A stretch of DNA of 64,000 bases from Halalkalibacillus sediminis (GCF_002844535.1 NZ_PJNH01000001.1:620001-684000), one strand, 5' to 3'. Shown: positions 8,101 through 15,728, counted from the stretch's first letter. Numbers and translations are program-made. Notes: a model not told the origin generated them from the sequence alone.

Positions 8101-8729
8101 TCGAATGGAAGCTCACTTTCATTATGTTTATCCACCTGGTTAACTACGATTGTGTAAGGCACTTGATTATCTTCTAGCCTACTTAAAAATTCAAAATTGA
8201 TTTCCGATTGCACATGGTTATAGTCCATAATGTAAACGAAATAATCGATTAAATGAATACTAGCTAATGTGCGATCGTATTCTTCGTCATCAGAAGAATC
8301 AATGCCTGGTGTATCCATGAATGATACATTTTCATCCAATCGTTTCAATGGTTTTTGGATGGTCACTGTACGGACATCTTGACCATTTTTTGAGAGTGCA
8401 TGTATTTGATCCACATGTAAATGATCCTGTTCAATATAATTTCCATCATTCAGCTGGTACCTTACTAATTCATCACCACTTGAAATTTCTACGATATTTG
8501 CACTTGTCGGTATTGGACTCGATGGAAGTAATTGCTCTCCTAGTAAATAGTTGATCATAGAAGATTTACCTGCAGAAAAATGACCTGTAAACCCGATGGT
8601 CATCTTATCGTCCGACCATTTTTGATATATTTGGGCGATCTTATGCAAAGTACTTTCATCACTTTGTTTATTCAGTTCTTTATAAAGGTTATTGAAATTG
8701 ATCGTTTCTTTTTTTACAGTAGTAGCCAT
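5148..8729 (-). CDS. dynA: Bacterial double dynamin DynA
   Basis: At 1193 residues this has the length and layout of B. subtilis DynA (YpbR), a fusion of two dynamin-like GTPases that tethers and fuses membranes and protects against membrane damage. GTPase 1 has its P-loop GHFSAGKSS near 49-57, DTPG near 139-142 and NQVDK near 197-201. GTPase 2 has a P-loop GAFSAGKSS near 620 and DTPGADS near 780. Both are followed by long charged coiled-coil stretches. Both P-loops are intact, so both heads should bind GTP. No transmembrane helix is visible; membrane contact would be through the helical stalk or paddle. The ribosome site is weak (GGAAG). The next gene upstream, on the same strand, encodes a diguanylate cyclase. 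Confidence 0.93.
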   Translation of the reverse strand: MATTVKKETINFNNLYKELNKQSDESTLHKIAQIYQKWSDDKMTIGFTGHFSAGKSSMINYLLGEQLLPSSPIPTSANIVEISSGDELVRYQLNDGNYIEQDHLHVDQIHALSKNGQDVRTVTIQKPLKRLDENVSFMDTPGIDSSDDEEYDRTLASIHLIDYFVYIMDYNHVQSEINFEFLSRLEDNQVPYTIVVNQVDKHNESELPFEVYKQALYDSCDEWGLKPDSIYFTTLKSDDHPRNEVNDLISKLDSVMANKRAIIDKRTQHEVKKCISEYVDTRFEVEEYSFEVSLDTLKTEEQEILSAIEELEEFKKSAAKKMHSEVSNLLQNAYLMTFDTRELAEKWLESNHHKFKVGSLFTSKKKTEEEKELRESQFLNKINERIQSEMVWHIREFFMGYIKEYVIKDSVIVQEIQDFKFSLNGADLKTVLNPSAEINSDYVLRFTQDLQQYCVREIKNDLSPVIKKIGDQLGLQLESQIEERKTVLNEIRSKIGKAETIDQNTRQKEEFLDRLNDLTFDTKATEEKEINTYIERINSEYKQVDLNYILENSKQPKDEFTKQSQGEREELSGNRDPDALVQQARYLKDQMKSTEQLSHFYETIDQKINQYEQMEFTVALFGAFSAGKSSFANAWIGEELLPVSPNPTTAAINKICPPNIDHSHKEVIVSFKSEEVMQQQLEKILEPVKDQPSDSLVGMYRFLQKKWHKLEDKLSKSEASYVNAFFQGYSRSKERLGEEIQVNIQNYSTYVTDETVSCFVEEIELYYDCELTRQGVTLVDTPGADSVHARHTNVSMHYVKHSDLIIYVNYYNHAFARADREFLLRLGRVQNSFSMDKMFFILNAADLAESDEELKQVQTYLEQQLNQYQITNPAVYPVSSKQLLSGEKKSNQVPFFNRFDDFIQNDAKMLLTSRIRFEMDKLKSFLKKILEESTQDKERQAEILNEMKNDQARFKEWYESVDLTVYFNEIHQQTKELNHYVHERTLIQLTDYMKESINPATIESNGKKGRTEVRQAIKQMIIKLEQNLSNEFQSTNILLDATFNRAKKSFVEDANSYVEQNTSFSAFYFEAEEVDSIEPPKIFSNLNEEKLTQVASVFKDKKSFFENQEIKDLFEQLSQLIDSEVKDMTQLFEEIFIKAYEQKFEKSISEAYEEILEEQTRLIQSKKSFFENDELIAKYRNLLQEVSNKASID

Positions 8730-8759
8730 TATAATCTTCCAATCTGAATGTTTCTAAAT

Positions 8760-9815
8760 CTATCGCTCAAATGTTTCATCGAAAACAGCACGATTTTTCC
8801 CATTTTCTTTTGCATAATAAAGGTTACGGTCAGCGCGTTTGAGCATAGATTGTTTTGTATCAGTTGATTGATATTTAGTCACACCATAACTCAATGTAAT
8901 CTGGTAATCTTTTAACTCAGGAATCATTTGAACACTTTGTTCGAAATGTTGGTTCCAATTTTTGATTTGTTTTTCTAAAGCTGACTTTTCCGTTTCAAAT
9001 AAAATGATCGAGAATTCTTCTCCTCCGTAGCGGAAACAATATCCTTGGCTTTTAGGTAGATTCGTTTTAAATGTATTTCCTAATGTATATAACACTTGGT
9101 CACCTAGTGTGTGTCCAAATCGATCATTAACTTGTTTAAAATCATCAATATCAATCATCATCATTGAAATATTTTTTTGAGTTGAAGTAAGTTTTTCCAA
9201 TGTGTTCTGAAAAGAACGGTGGTTATATAAATCAGTTACATAATCCTTTAACGATTGATCTTGATAATTCATTTTATCTTGATAGTGAAGTCGTTCGCGA
9301 TAAGCAAGAACGCCTGCAAAAAAACCGATAATTATGAAAAACATCGTATTGAATGCGAACTCCCACACTAGTGAAAACTGATAAAATTGCTCGAGGCCTA
9401 TTCCGATTGCTGCATATCCAAGCGCTGACGCTACAATAGAAAAAGATAAGCCCTTTACACTCCAATAGATTGTAGCATGCATAATTAGCAGAAAAACAAC
9501 TGGAACAAAAGGACTCTCGATACCACCTGAAAGTGCAATCAGCCACATAATAGCTATGTAATCACAAATTATTCCGAACTTCATAATGTTTCGCTGAATA
9601 CGTTCACGCTTCAATCTGAAAAACAAAAAAACTTGCGTCATGAACATATAGCAAAAAGCAAATACAATCAAATAGAAAAATGTATTGGTATTAAAGTTCA
9701 ACTGACTAGAAAAAGGTTCCAAGTAGAATAATGCTGCTGAAATAGCTAAAAAGAGCCAACGGATAATCGAAAATAGCTGCTCTGTTTGAAAATCGTTCAT
9801 ATATATCTTTGTCAT
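8760..9815 (-). CDS. Membrane-bound diguanylate cyclase (GGDEF)
   Basis: A 351-residue protein with about five or six transmembrane helices in residues 15-165, then a GGDEF domain (about 195-345) that makes c-di-GMP from two GTP. The active-site motif is RYGGEEF near residue 264. MIDIDDFKQVNDRFGH supplies the metal-binding Asp and the substrate site. The membrane part has no recognised sensor name. ATG 9815 is preferred because it follows AAGGGAG at 8 nt; a 20-codon longer frame would run into the leader element at 9852-9974. That leader ends in a terminator-like hairpin, so expression is probably attenuated. No EAL or HD-GYP phosphodiesterase is seen nearby. Confidence 0.9.
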   Translation of the reverse strand: MTKIYMNDFQTEQLFSIIRWLFLAISAALFYLEPFSSQLNFNTNTFFYLIVFAFCYMFMTQVFLFFRLKRERIQRNIMKFGIICDYIAIMWLIALSGGIESPFVPVVFLLIMHATIYWSVKGLSFSIVASALGYAAIGIGLEQFYQFSLVWEFAFNTMFFIIIGFFAGVLAYRERLHYQDKMNYQDQSLKDYVTDLYNHRSFQNTLEKLTSTQKNISMMMIDIDDFKQVNDRFGHTLGDQVLYTLGNTFKTNLPKSQGYCFRYGGEEFSIILFETEKSALEKQIKNWNQHFEQSVQMIPELKDYQITLSYGVTKYQSTDTKQSMLKRADRNLYYAKENGKNRAVFDETFER

Positions 9816-9851
9816 ATGTCTTCTCCCTTGATTGTGAAAAATAAGTTTCAT

Positions 9852-9974
9852 GAGAAAAACTTGGCTTTTCGCCAAGTCCTAATGGCGAAAGCCTTTGTTT
9901 TTCACATACTTTAACCCTTTAATAAAGTTAAACATTCTTAAAGTAAAATAAAAACTCGCCATCCAGCGAGTTTT
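9852..9974 (-). ncRNA. Candidate structured leader / attenuator, copy A
   Basis: Read on the minus strand (the sense of the diguanylate cyclase mRNA), the element has four parts. First is a hairpin with a 9-bp stem (9951-9974). Second is a stem UACUUUAA/UUAAAGUA enclosing CUUU-AUU-AAAG. Third is GGCUUUCGCCA (9883-9893). Fourth is ACUUGGC-GAAAA-GCCAAGU (9859-9877), followed by UUUUUC, which is a textbook intrinsic terminator. The third part can instead pair with UGGCGAAAAGCC of the fourth, making an antiterminator. A second copy at 40411-40531 is about 90% identical in the first 61 bp and keeps the pairings. I do not recognise it as a named riboswitch. Confidence 0.6.
9951..9974. terminator. 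Bidirectional terminator-like hairpin
   Basis: AAAACTCGC and GCGAGTTTT form a 9-bp stem around CATCCA, with A and T tracts on both sides. It could end transcription from the ferredoxin gene and is also the distal hairpin of leader copy A. Confidence 0.65.
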
Positions 9975-10028
9975 GGCGGCCTATGTATAGTACACTAATT
10001 AGTCCTATTTGACTTTGCTAGCGCTTAT

Positions 10029-10060
10029 TTAAAAAGAGGCTGAATACAGTGCACTCAGCC
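10029..10060 (-). terminator. Terminator of the ferredoxin gene
   Basis: On the minus strand GGCTGA and TCAGCC pair around a 10-nt loop and are followed by TCTTTTT. Confidence 0.75.
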
Positions 10061-10073
10061 CCTACTTTATGAA

Positions 10074-10310
10074 TTACTCTTGGAAAAATTTACGATTAAT
10101 TTCAATGTATTTCTCTTCTTCTTCTGGTAGTTCATCCTCATGATAGATTGCTTCTACAGGGCAGACAGCTTCGCATGCTCCACAATCAATACAAATATCT
10201 GGATCGATATAGAACATATCTTTTCCTTCTTCTATACAATCAACCGGACAAACTTCAACGCATTCGCCAGCTTTTTCATCTTTACATGGTGACGTGATTA
10301 CAAATGCCAA
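10074..10310 (-). CDS. 7Fe-type ferredoxin
   Basis: A 78-residue soluble electron carrier. The N-terminal MAFVITSPC and the spacing C-x7-C-x3-C-x3-CIEE point to a 3Fe-4S or modified cluster site. CIDCGACEAVCP is a complete 4Fe-4S ligand set. The acidic C-terminus ends in a helix. The start is set at TTG 10310, because GGAGGG lies the right distance upstream and the resulting N-terminus matches the family; a longer frame to 10328 would cover the ribosome site. It is monocistronic. The partner enzymes cannot be told from the context. Confidence 0.88.
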   Translation of the reverse strand: MAFVITSPCKDEKAGECVEVCPVDCIEEGKDMFYIDPDICIDCGACEAVCPVEAIYHEDELPEEEEKYIEINRKFFQE

Positions 10311-10456
10311 AAGTAAACCCTCCTTCATATTATAACTATATGGTTATCATACCATTAAATAAAAAGAAACTCCAAATGAATATGCATATGATTTTACGAA
10401 TTATAAGGAGAATTTTTGACATTTTGAGTTGAACTTTGCAAAAGGAGTAGATAAAA

Positions 10457-11644
10457 ATGATCATTAAGATCCAACCAGGCACCACGATGTACAATATTGC
10501 TGTAGCTTTTCAACTACCACTCGGAATCGTAATTGCCTCTAATCCAAACAAAGACCCAAATAATTTGTCCATCGGGGATACTCTCCAAATTCCAGGGTAT
10601 CAAGCTGATACTCGTTTAATTAATGCTGGCGATACCTATTGGTCCATTAGTCAACAAGAAAATACTGATATAAACCAATTGAGATTGGCTAATCAATACT
10701 CGCCAGAAAATTTACCTATAGGGCGTAACCTTAATATACCTAAAATGGTCAGAGGGACGATCGTACAAACAGATCGAATTTATTCATCTTCATTGATGGA
10801 AGAACATCTTAAGGAGCTTGTGGAAGTATATCCATTCTTAGATCTACGTGTGATTGGGCAGTCCGTAATGGGTAAGCCAATCTATGAAGTCAGGGTGGGA
10901 AGTGGCTCCAAATTGGTTCATGTGAATGGGTCATTCCATGCCAATGAAGCAATTACCACTAGTGTGATCATGAAGTTTATCGAAGAGTATGCCGAAGCTA
11001 TAACAACCAATGAACCTATACGAGGTAACAATATGATGAATTACTTTGAGAATGTAACCCTCTCCCTTGTACCGATGGTGAATCCAGATGGAGTTGATTT
11101 GCTTGCTGAAGGAGTTCCAAGTGAACAAGAGTACAGAGATTTGGCACTAGAGATCAATAACAATAGCACTGATTTCAGCGGATGGAAAGCCAATATTAGA
11201 GGAGTAGATTTGAATAATCAATACCCCGCTAATTGGCAAATTGAACAAAACAGAAAGCCTAAACAGCCATCACCACGAGATTTTCCTGGAAACGCACCAT
11301 TAACTGAACCAGAAGCAATCGCAATGGCAGAACTGGTTGGCAGGGAAAATTTTGATCGCGTTCTAGCTTTGCACACACAAGGGCAAGTTATATTTTGGGG
11401 ATATGAAGGTCTCGAGCCACCAGAATCTCAGGAAATCGTTTCTGAATACAGTAGAGTGAGTAGCTTTGCCCCTATTAGATATGTCGATAGTCATGCTGGG
11501 TTTAAAGATTGGTTCATTCAAGAATTTCGTCTTCCAGGTTTTACAGTTGAGCTTGGAAAAGGAGTCAATCCATTACCTTTTAACCAATTTGACGAAATGT
11601 ATGAACAAATGCTCGGTATCTTTCTTGCGAACAGTTACATTTAA
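10457..11644 (+). CDS. LysM-containing M14 zinc peptidase (gamma-D-glutamyl-meso-DAP peptidase type)
   Basis: A 395-residue protein with two LysM peptidoglycan-binding repeats (about 1-45 and 50-97), each ending in a NIP/QIP-type motif, followed by an M14 carboxypeptidase fold. The zinc ligands appear as His161 and Glu164 in SFHANE and His306 in LHTQGQ. The catalytic Glu is Glu365 in TVELGKG. This is the architecture of Lysinibacillus ENP I and B. subtilis YqgT, which cut the gamma-D-Glu-meso-DAP bond of cell-wall peptides. No signal peptide is seen, as in those relatives. The ATG follows AAAGGAGTAG. A role in sporulation or wall recycling is inferred from the family. Confidence 0.88.
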   Translation: MIIKIQPGTTMYNIAVAFQLPLGIVIASNPNKDPNNLSIGDTLQIPGYQADTRLINAGDTYWSISQQENTDINQLRLANQYSPENLPIGRNLNIPKMVRGTIVQTDRIYSSSLMEEHLKELVEVYPFLDLRVIGQSVMGKPIYEVRVGSGSKLVHVNGSFHANEAITTSVIMKFIEEYAEAITTNEPIRGNNMMNYFENVTLSLVPMVNPDGVDLLAEGVPSEQEYRDLALEINNNSTDFSGWKANIRGVDLNNQYPANWQIEQNRKPKQPSPRDFPGNAPLTEPEAIAMAELVGRENFDRVLALHTQGQVIFWGYEGLEPPESQEIVSEYSRVSSFAPIRYVDSHAGFKDWFIQEFRLPGFTVELGKGVNPLPFNQFDEMYEQMLGIFLANSYI

Positions 11645-11677
11645 AATTCAGAAAATTAAAGCTGTATAAGGGGATAT

Positions 11678-11706
11678 AAAAGCAGTAGCAATTTCGCTAC
11701 TGCTTA
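11678..11706. terminator. Bidirectional terminator
   Basis: AAAAGCAGTAGC pairs with GCTACTGCTT around ATTTC, between convergent genes (M14 peptidase and mhqD-like). Confidence 0.75.
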
Positions 11707-11712
11707 CGTCTA

Positions 11713-12315
11713 TTAGTATAATTTTTCATACCATCTTTTAGCTTCATCTACTTCATTTTTAGTTAATTGATGTCCTTGGTTATCCCAAAATAATTCTACC
11801 TTTGCACCTGATTGTTCTAATAGGTCTTTCAAGTCTTTAGATTCTTGAGGTGAACAAATGGGATCATTCTCCCCTGCCGCAATGAAAACTGGTGTTTCAT
11901 GTTGTTCCGGAAGATCGATTCCTCTCCTAGGGACCATCGGGTGGTGTAGGATCGCAGCCTTCAACACCTTTTCATAATGAAAAAGTAAGCTTCCGGCAAT
12001 GTTCGCACCATTTGAATAACCGATTGCTATCACATTGTTTCTATCAAATCCATATTCTTGACTCTTTTCATCTAAGAAATCTTTTAATTCTTCCGTACGT
12101 TCGATGAGATCCTCTTCATCGAAAACTCCTTCGCGTAGTCTCTTGAAAAAACGAGGCATACCATTTTCACTCACATTACCACGAACACTAAGTACATGAG
12201 CATCAGGATCAATCATTTCAGCAAGTGGGAGAAGGTCTTTTTCGGTTCCACCTGTCCCGTGTAACAATAGAAATGTAGGTTTGCCTTCTTTTCCTTCTTG
12301 GAATATGTGATGCAT
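11713..12315 (-). CDS. mhqD: MhqD-like alpha/beta hydrolase
   Basis: A 200-residue carboxylesterase-like hydrolase. HGTGGTEKD forms the oxyanion region, GYSNGANIA carries the nucleophilic Ser, AGENDPICSP the Asp and GHQLT the His. The segments DAHVLSVRGNVSENGMPRFF and LHHPMVPRRGI match B. subtilis MhqD, an MhqR-controlled hydrolase in hydroquinone and catechol resistance. The ATG at 12315 is chosen because AAGGGATG lies at the right distance; a 15-codon longer frame lacks a ribosome site. No mhq dioxygenase or MhqR regulator is next to it, so the quinone-stress role is by family only. Confidence 0.85.
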   Translation of the reverse strand: MHHIFQEGKEGKPTFLLLHGTGGTEKDLLPLAEMIDPDAHVLSVRGNVSENGMPRFFKRLREGVFDEEDLIERTEELKDFLDEKSQEYGFDRNNVIAIGYSNGANIAGSLLFHYEKVLKAAILHHPMVPRRGIDLPEQHETPVFIAAGENDPICSPQESKDLKDLLEQSGAKVELFWDNQGHQLTKNEVDEAKRWYEKLY

Positions 12316-12391
12316 GAAAATCATCCCTTCAAAAATAATATGATTATATCTTGAATTCAAACTAATTATAGCTTTTGAATTCTCTCAGGTC

Positions 12392-12430
12392 AAAAAAGCA
12401 GCTTTCACTAGATAATGAAAGCTGCCTTTA
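12392..12430 (-). terminator. Terminator of the DUF6501 gene
   Basis: AAAAAGCAGCTTTCA and TGAAAGCTGCCTTT form a strong stem with A/T tracts on both sides, so it may work in both directions. Confidence 0.8.
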
Positions 12431-12434
12431 AATG

Positions 12435-12638
12435 TTATTTTTCTTCGAAATATTCTTTGTAAAAGCCACCCATTTTCCCGGTGTCATCTACTACGAAATA
12501 GAATTCATCAGATTCATTTTTAACATCATATACCTTACCAGGTGTTAGCACATTCTCGACTGTGAATTTCTTTGCATCCACATGCACACAAGTGATCTGT
12601 TTCGTCGTTGGATTATCATACCAAGTTTTATGAATCAT
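12435..12638 (-). CDS. Small DUF6501-like protein
   Basis: A 67-residue soluble protein, MIHKTWYDNPTTKQITCVHV at the start, then LTPGKVYDVKNESDEFYFVV and a GGFYKEYF end. This looks like the small SH3-like beta-barrel family DUF6501 of Bacillaceae; the function is unknown. It has its own terminator and sits 41 nt downstream of msrAB, so it could be cotranscribed with it. The family name is from memory of the pattern and should be taken as moderate. Confidence 0.7.
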   Translation of the reverse strand: MIHKTWYDNPTTKQITCVHVDAKKFTVENVLTPGKVYDVKNESDEFYFVVDDTGKMGGFYKEYFEEK

Positions 12639-12679
12639 CTTTCTCTTCCCTTCATTATCTTAATCAATCGTTTGATTTG

Positions 12680-13636
12680 TTATTCGAACAACACTTTATA
12701 TTTTCCGTAACCCTTTTCTTCTAGCTCGTCTTTCGGGATGAACTTCAGGGCAGCGGAATTAATACAATATCTCATGCCGCCTTCCTCTTTAGGTCCATCG
12801 TCAAAGACATGTCCAAGATGAGAGTTTGCGTAATTGCTTCGAACCTCTATTCTTCGCATACCAAGTGAGGTGTCCATATGTTCTTCCACTTCAGCAATGG
12901 GCTTAGTAAAGCTTGGCCAACCACAACCCGCGTCATACTTATCGGTTGATGAAAAAAGTGGTTCACCGCTGACGATATCAACGTATATGCCGTCCTCTTC
13001 GTGATCCCAGTATTCATTCTTATAAGGTGTTTCGGTCGCATCTTCCTGCGTGACCTTATACTGAATGTCAGTTAGTTGCTCACGGAGTTGTTCAACATCA
13101 GCTTTGTTATTCTTCCAGTGTTTATCAATAAATCCTTTTCTTCCAGAACCTTTTTTATATAGTTTATAATGAAATGAATTCTTTTTATAATAATCTTGGT
13201 GTTCATCTTCAGCCCTGTAAAAAGGTTTTGCCTCTTCGATTTCAACTACAATATCATCTTTGAACTTTCCACTTTCCTGTAGTGCTTGCTTAGATTTTTC
13301 AGCCATAGATTTTTGTTCTTCGTCATGATAAAAAATCACAGGCTTGTATGATCCACCTCTGTCATTGAACTGACCGGAGTCATCTGTAGGATCAATCTGT
13401 TGCCAATAAACTTCTAGAAGCTTTTCGTAAGGAAATATATCAGGATCATACGTGATTTGTACTGCTTCAACATGTCCCGTTGTTTCTGAACAGACTTCTC
13501 TGTATGTCGGGTTCTCAGTATGTCCTCCTGTGTATCCAGATGTGATTTCATGTATTCCTGGTCTACGGTCGAAAGGCTCAACCATACACCAGAAACATCC
13601 ACCTGCGAATGTTGCTACTTTTAACTGCTCTGACAT
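12680..13636 (-). CDS. msrAB: Bifunctional methionine sulfoxide reductase MsrA-MsrB
   Basis: A 318-residue fusion. The MsrA half (1-170) has GCFWC with catalytic Cys14 and reduces S-sulfoxides. The MsrB half (about 178-318) has CGWPSF and the catalytic Cys291 in RYCINSAAL and reduces R-sulfoxides. The MsrB half lacks the paired CxxC zinc motifs, so it is the zinc-free type. ATG 13636 is used because a GTG three codons earlier overlaps the AAAGGG ribosome site. The fusion differs from the separate msrA and msrB of B. subtilis. Together with the solo MsrA at 1672 the window encodes two MsrA domains. Confidence 0.95.
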   Translation of the reverse strand: MSEQLKVATFAGGCFWCMVEPFDRRPGIHEITSGYTGGHTENPTYREVCSETTGHVEAVQITYDPDIFPYEKLLEVYWQQIDPTDDSGQFNDRGGSYKPVIFYHDEEQKSMAEKSKQALQESGKFKDDIVVEIEEAKPFYRAEDEHQDYYKKNSFHYKLYKKGSGRKGFIDKHWKNNKADVEQLREQLTDIQYKVTQEDATETPYKNEYWDHEEDGIYVDIVSGEPLFSSTDKYDAGCGWPSFTKPIAEVEEHMDTSLGMRRIEVRSNYANSHLGHVFDDGPKEEGGMRYCINSAALKFIPKDELEEKGYGKYKVLFE

Positions 13637-13659
13637 AATAGACACCCTTTCTATTTAAA

Positions 13660-14142
13660 TCATATATAGAGTTTCGGAGCAGGAACTTCATTACCCTTTT
13701 TTGGTGATTCTTTTTTATAAGAGGGTTTTGCATTCTTTACTTCTTCATTTGGAGCTGTCTGCGATTCTTTATCAGACGCTGTCTGTGATTCTTCATCAGA
13801 AACACTTTCACCACTCTGATCGTCTTGCTCCATCATAATTTTCACCATATCAATAAACATAGGTGCATTCTTAATCATTGGTCCATATTGCTTTACATAA
13901 GGTGTGACCTGCTGAACCAATTGTAACCCTTTTTGAACGTGATTTAAAGTTTGGTGAAAGGTGCTATAGGTCGACGGTGAATACATTGCACCAAACTTTG
14001 AAGGTTGTTGCATCAATAGTGAACTTTGTGGTCGTCGTCCTAGGAACCGACCAACGATGTTTTGAATTCCACTTGGTCGCTTCCCCAGTTGCGCTGGTGG
14101 TTGAAATCTGTACATTTGTTGATTTTGATAAGGGTCAAACAT
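13660..14142 (-). CDS. YppG/YqfQ-like protein
   Basis: A 160-residue protein with a Gln/Pro/Arg-rich N-terminus (residues 1-45), a helical core with PYVKQYGPMIKNAPMFIDM, and a low-complexity acidic Ser/Glu/Gln tail containing a tandem SQTASDKESQTAP repeat before a Lys-rich end. The YGP-KN-P core is typical of the YppG and YqfQ (VrrA) families of Bacillaceae; the function is not established. It lies 23 nt upstream of msrAB in the same direction, so cotranscription is likely. The position fits yppG of B. subtilis, but the sequence could be either family. Confidence 0.6.
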   Translation of the reverse strand: MFDPYQNQQMYRFQPPAQLGKRPSGIQNIVGRFLGRRPQSSLLMQQPSKFGAMYSPSTYSTFHQTLNHVQKGLQLVQQVTPYVKQYGPMIKNAPMFIDMVKIMMEQDDQSGESVSDEESQTASDKESQTAPNEEVKNAKPSYKKESPKKGNEVPAPKLYI

Positions 14143-14219
14143 GTCTTAACGCCTCCTTATATGTATACTATAAGTTACGTTATAGACATAGCTCACGTAT
14201 AGGCTACTGCTCGTATAAT

Positions 14220-14882
14220 TTATATACACCATTCGATTGGAGAAATTCCATGCTCGAGTAGATATTCATTAGTCTTTGAGAAAGGCTTACTTCCAAAGAA
14301 ACCTCTATGAGCAGAAAGAGGGCTAGGATGAGGACTATGTAAAATGACATGACGGTTTTGGTCGATCATATTACTTTTTTTCAAAGCTTGTTTCCCCCAT
14401 AAAATAAAAACAAGATGATTTCTCTCGTTATTTAATTGCTGTATCGCATAGTCCGTGAAACTCTCCCAGCCGATCGAACGATGGGAGTTCGCCTGATGGG
14501 CTTCAACTGTTAAAACGGTGTTTAATAACAATACCCCTTGTCTTGCCCATTTTGTGAGATCACCATGTCTAGGAGCTGGGCAACCCAAATCATTTTGCAA
14601 CTCCTTGAATATGTTTCTTAAAGATGGTGGTATATTCATTCTTGGTGGAACGGAAAAACTTAACCCATTCGCTTGCCCAGGCCCATGGTAAGGATCTTGT
14701 CCTAAGATGACCACTTTAGTTTCATTGAAAGGCGTTTCATTGAAGGCTCTAAACACCTGCTCTTTTATTGGATAGATTTCTTTTTCTTCATATTGACTAT
14801 CAATTGAATGAATCATTCGCTGGAAATACTCTTTACTGATTTCGGGCTGTAAATACTTTTTCCAGTCGGTGACGATCCCCAA
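14220..14882 (-). CDS. ung: Uracil-DNA glycosylase (family 1)
   Basis: A 220-residue enzyme that removes uracil from DNA and starts base-excision repair. The water-activating loop GQDPYHG has Asp63. FSVPP, the uracil-binding stretch LVFILWGKQA and the minor-groove loop HPSPLSAHRGFFGS with its catalytic His are all present. The length matches the family. The gene is followed on the same strand by the YppG-like gene after a 77-nt gap. Confidence 0.96.
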   Translation of the reverse strand: MGIVTDWKKYLQPEISKEYFQRMIHSIDSQYEEKEIYPIKEQVFRAFNETPFNETKVVILGQDPYHGPGQANGLSFSVPPRMNIPPSLRNIFKELQNDLGCPAPRHGDLTKWARQGVLLLNTVLTVEAHQANSHRSIGWESFTDYAIQQLNNERNHLVFILWGKQALKKSNMIDQNRHVILHSPHPSPLSAHRGFFGSKPFSKTNEYLLEHGISPIEWCI

Positions 14883-14968
14883 AATTATTTCCCCCTCGCC
14901 ATTCGATTATTTCCCGGGAAAGCGCATGATAACAGTGCTTTCGACACTATTTCGTCCATCGTTTGTCG

Positions 14969-15217
14969 TTAATTGACACTTTGGAGCGAAACCAGGTGAT
15001 AATGGCAAATTGTCTTTCCTTCTTCAATAGTTAATTTGACAATTTTCGCGGTACCAATTTGGTCTGATTCAGGTTTTCTCATGATTTTTATTGGTTCAAG
15101 TATAGGGAAAATTTTATATCCTTCGAATTCGATCTCGAATAAATCAGTTTCTTCATTAATTCTTCTTTCTTTACCGTGCGTAACAATTTTCCATTCCATC
15201 ATAAATGGTTGAGCCAT
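14969..15217 (-). CDS. DUF2584 family protein
   Basis: An 82-residue soluble protein with MEWKIVTHGKERRI near the start, then EGYKIFPILEPIKIMRK, IGTAKIVKLT and a HYHLVSL end. This order matches the small beta-rich DUF2584 family of Bacillaceae, whose function is unknown. The start follows GAGGTGATTAA. It is divergent from the yolD gene; the shared intergenic region carries the LexA-type site. The roughly 86 nt between this gene and ung show nothing notable. Confidence 0.75.
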   Translation of the reverse strand: MAQPFMMEWKIVTHGKERRINEETDLFEIEFEGYKIFPILEPIKIMRKPESDQIGTAKIVKLTIEEGKTICHYHLVSLQSVN

Positions 15218-15287
15218 TTAATCACCTCATTTTGTAAATGGTTTATTTAAATTTTACCTTAATCTAAATCGAAAATCGAACATATTC

Positions 15288-15316
15288 TTGTTTAAGAACA
15301 TTTGTTCGTATATAAT
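15288..15316 (+). promoter_or_regulatory. Sigma-A promoter overlapped by a LexA (SOS) box
   Basis: TTGTTT (15288-15293), a 17-nt spacer and TATAAT (15311-15316) form a good sigma-A promoter. Inside the spacer, GAACATTTGTTCG (15296-15308) matches the Bacillus LexA site (CGAAC, four bases, GTTCG) except for its first base. A second, weaker CGAACATATTC half-site starts at 15277. LexA bound here would block RNA polymerase until DNA damage. Confidence 0.75.
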
Positions 15317-15334
15317 AGTGGTGAGGTGATTGAA

Positions 15335-15658
15335 ATGCATAATGATCGTGGCAGTATTAAGTGGACCTCGATGATGTTGCCAGAACATGTATCAGCTATC
15401 CAAAAGATGTGGAAAGAAGACACCTACCAACCTCCCCCATCATTGGATGAGCAAGAACTGGAATTGCTGAATGAGAATTTAGAAAAAGCAATAGATGAAG
15501 AACTAAAAGTAAAAATCATTCGATATTCAAACGGGAAATACAGTTCTTATGAGGGCAGTGTCGAAAGGTATGAAGCCATCAAGAAAGAATTGATCATTCG
15601 TAATAGCTCCCAATCCTTTAACCTCCCCCTCCATCAAATTGTAGACATCCGTATTTAA
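15335..15658 (+). CDS. YolD-like protein
   Basis: A 107-residue protein with the YolD signature: NDRGSIKWTSMMLPEHV at the N-terminus, an acidic helical middle and a final RIVDI-like strand (HQIVDIRI). YolD proteins are usually encoded next to a Y-family DNA polymerase (UvrX/YqjW type) and are DNA-damage induced. The ATG follows GAGGTGATTGAA. No polymerase gene is adjacent, so this is an orphan yolD. The LexA-type site in its promoter supports SOS control. The molecular function of YolD is not established. Confidence 0.85.
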   Translation: MHNDRGSIKWTSMMLPEHVSAIQKMWKEDTYQPPPSLDEQELELLNENLEKAIDEELKVKIIRYSNGKYSSYEGSVERYEAIKKELIIRNSSQSFNLPLHQIVDIRI

Positions 15659-15728
15659 TGAAATTGCCTATACAAAGCTTACTATCCCAGCATACGATAT
15701 GAATGAAATGACGATAGGAGGTATGAGA

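Noticed and set aside
5148-8729. DynA as a fusion caused by a sequencing error
   Set aside because: The length equals the known double dynamin of B. subtilis, and both GTPase heads are intact in one frame.
9816-9875. 20-residue N-terminal extension of the diguanylate cyclase
   Set aside because: It runs into the conserved leader element, and ATG 9815 has the proper ribosome site.
9852-9974. Leader copy A as a c-di-GMP-I (GEMM) riboswitch
   Set aside because: Tempting because of the diguanylate cyclase, but the conserved GEMM core (GCAAA, GGGACGCAAAGCC) is not present.
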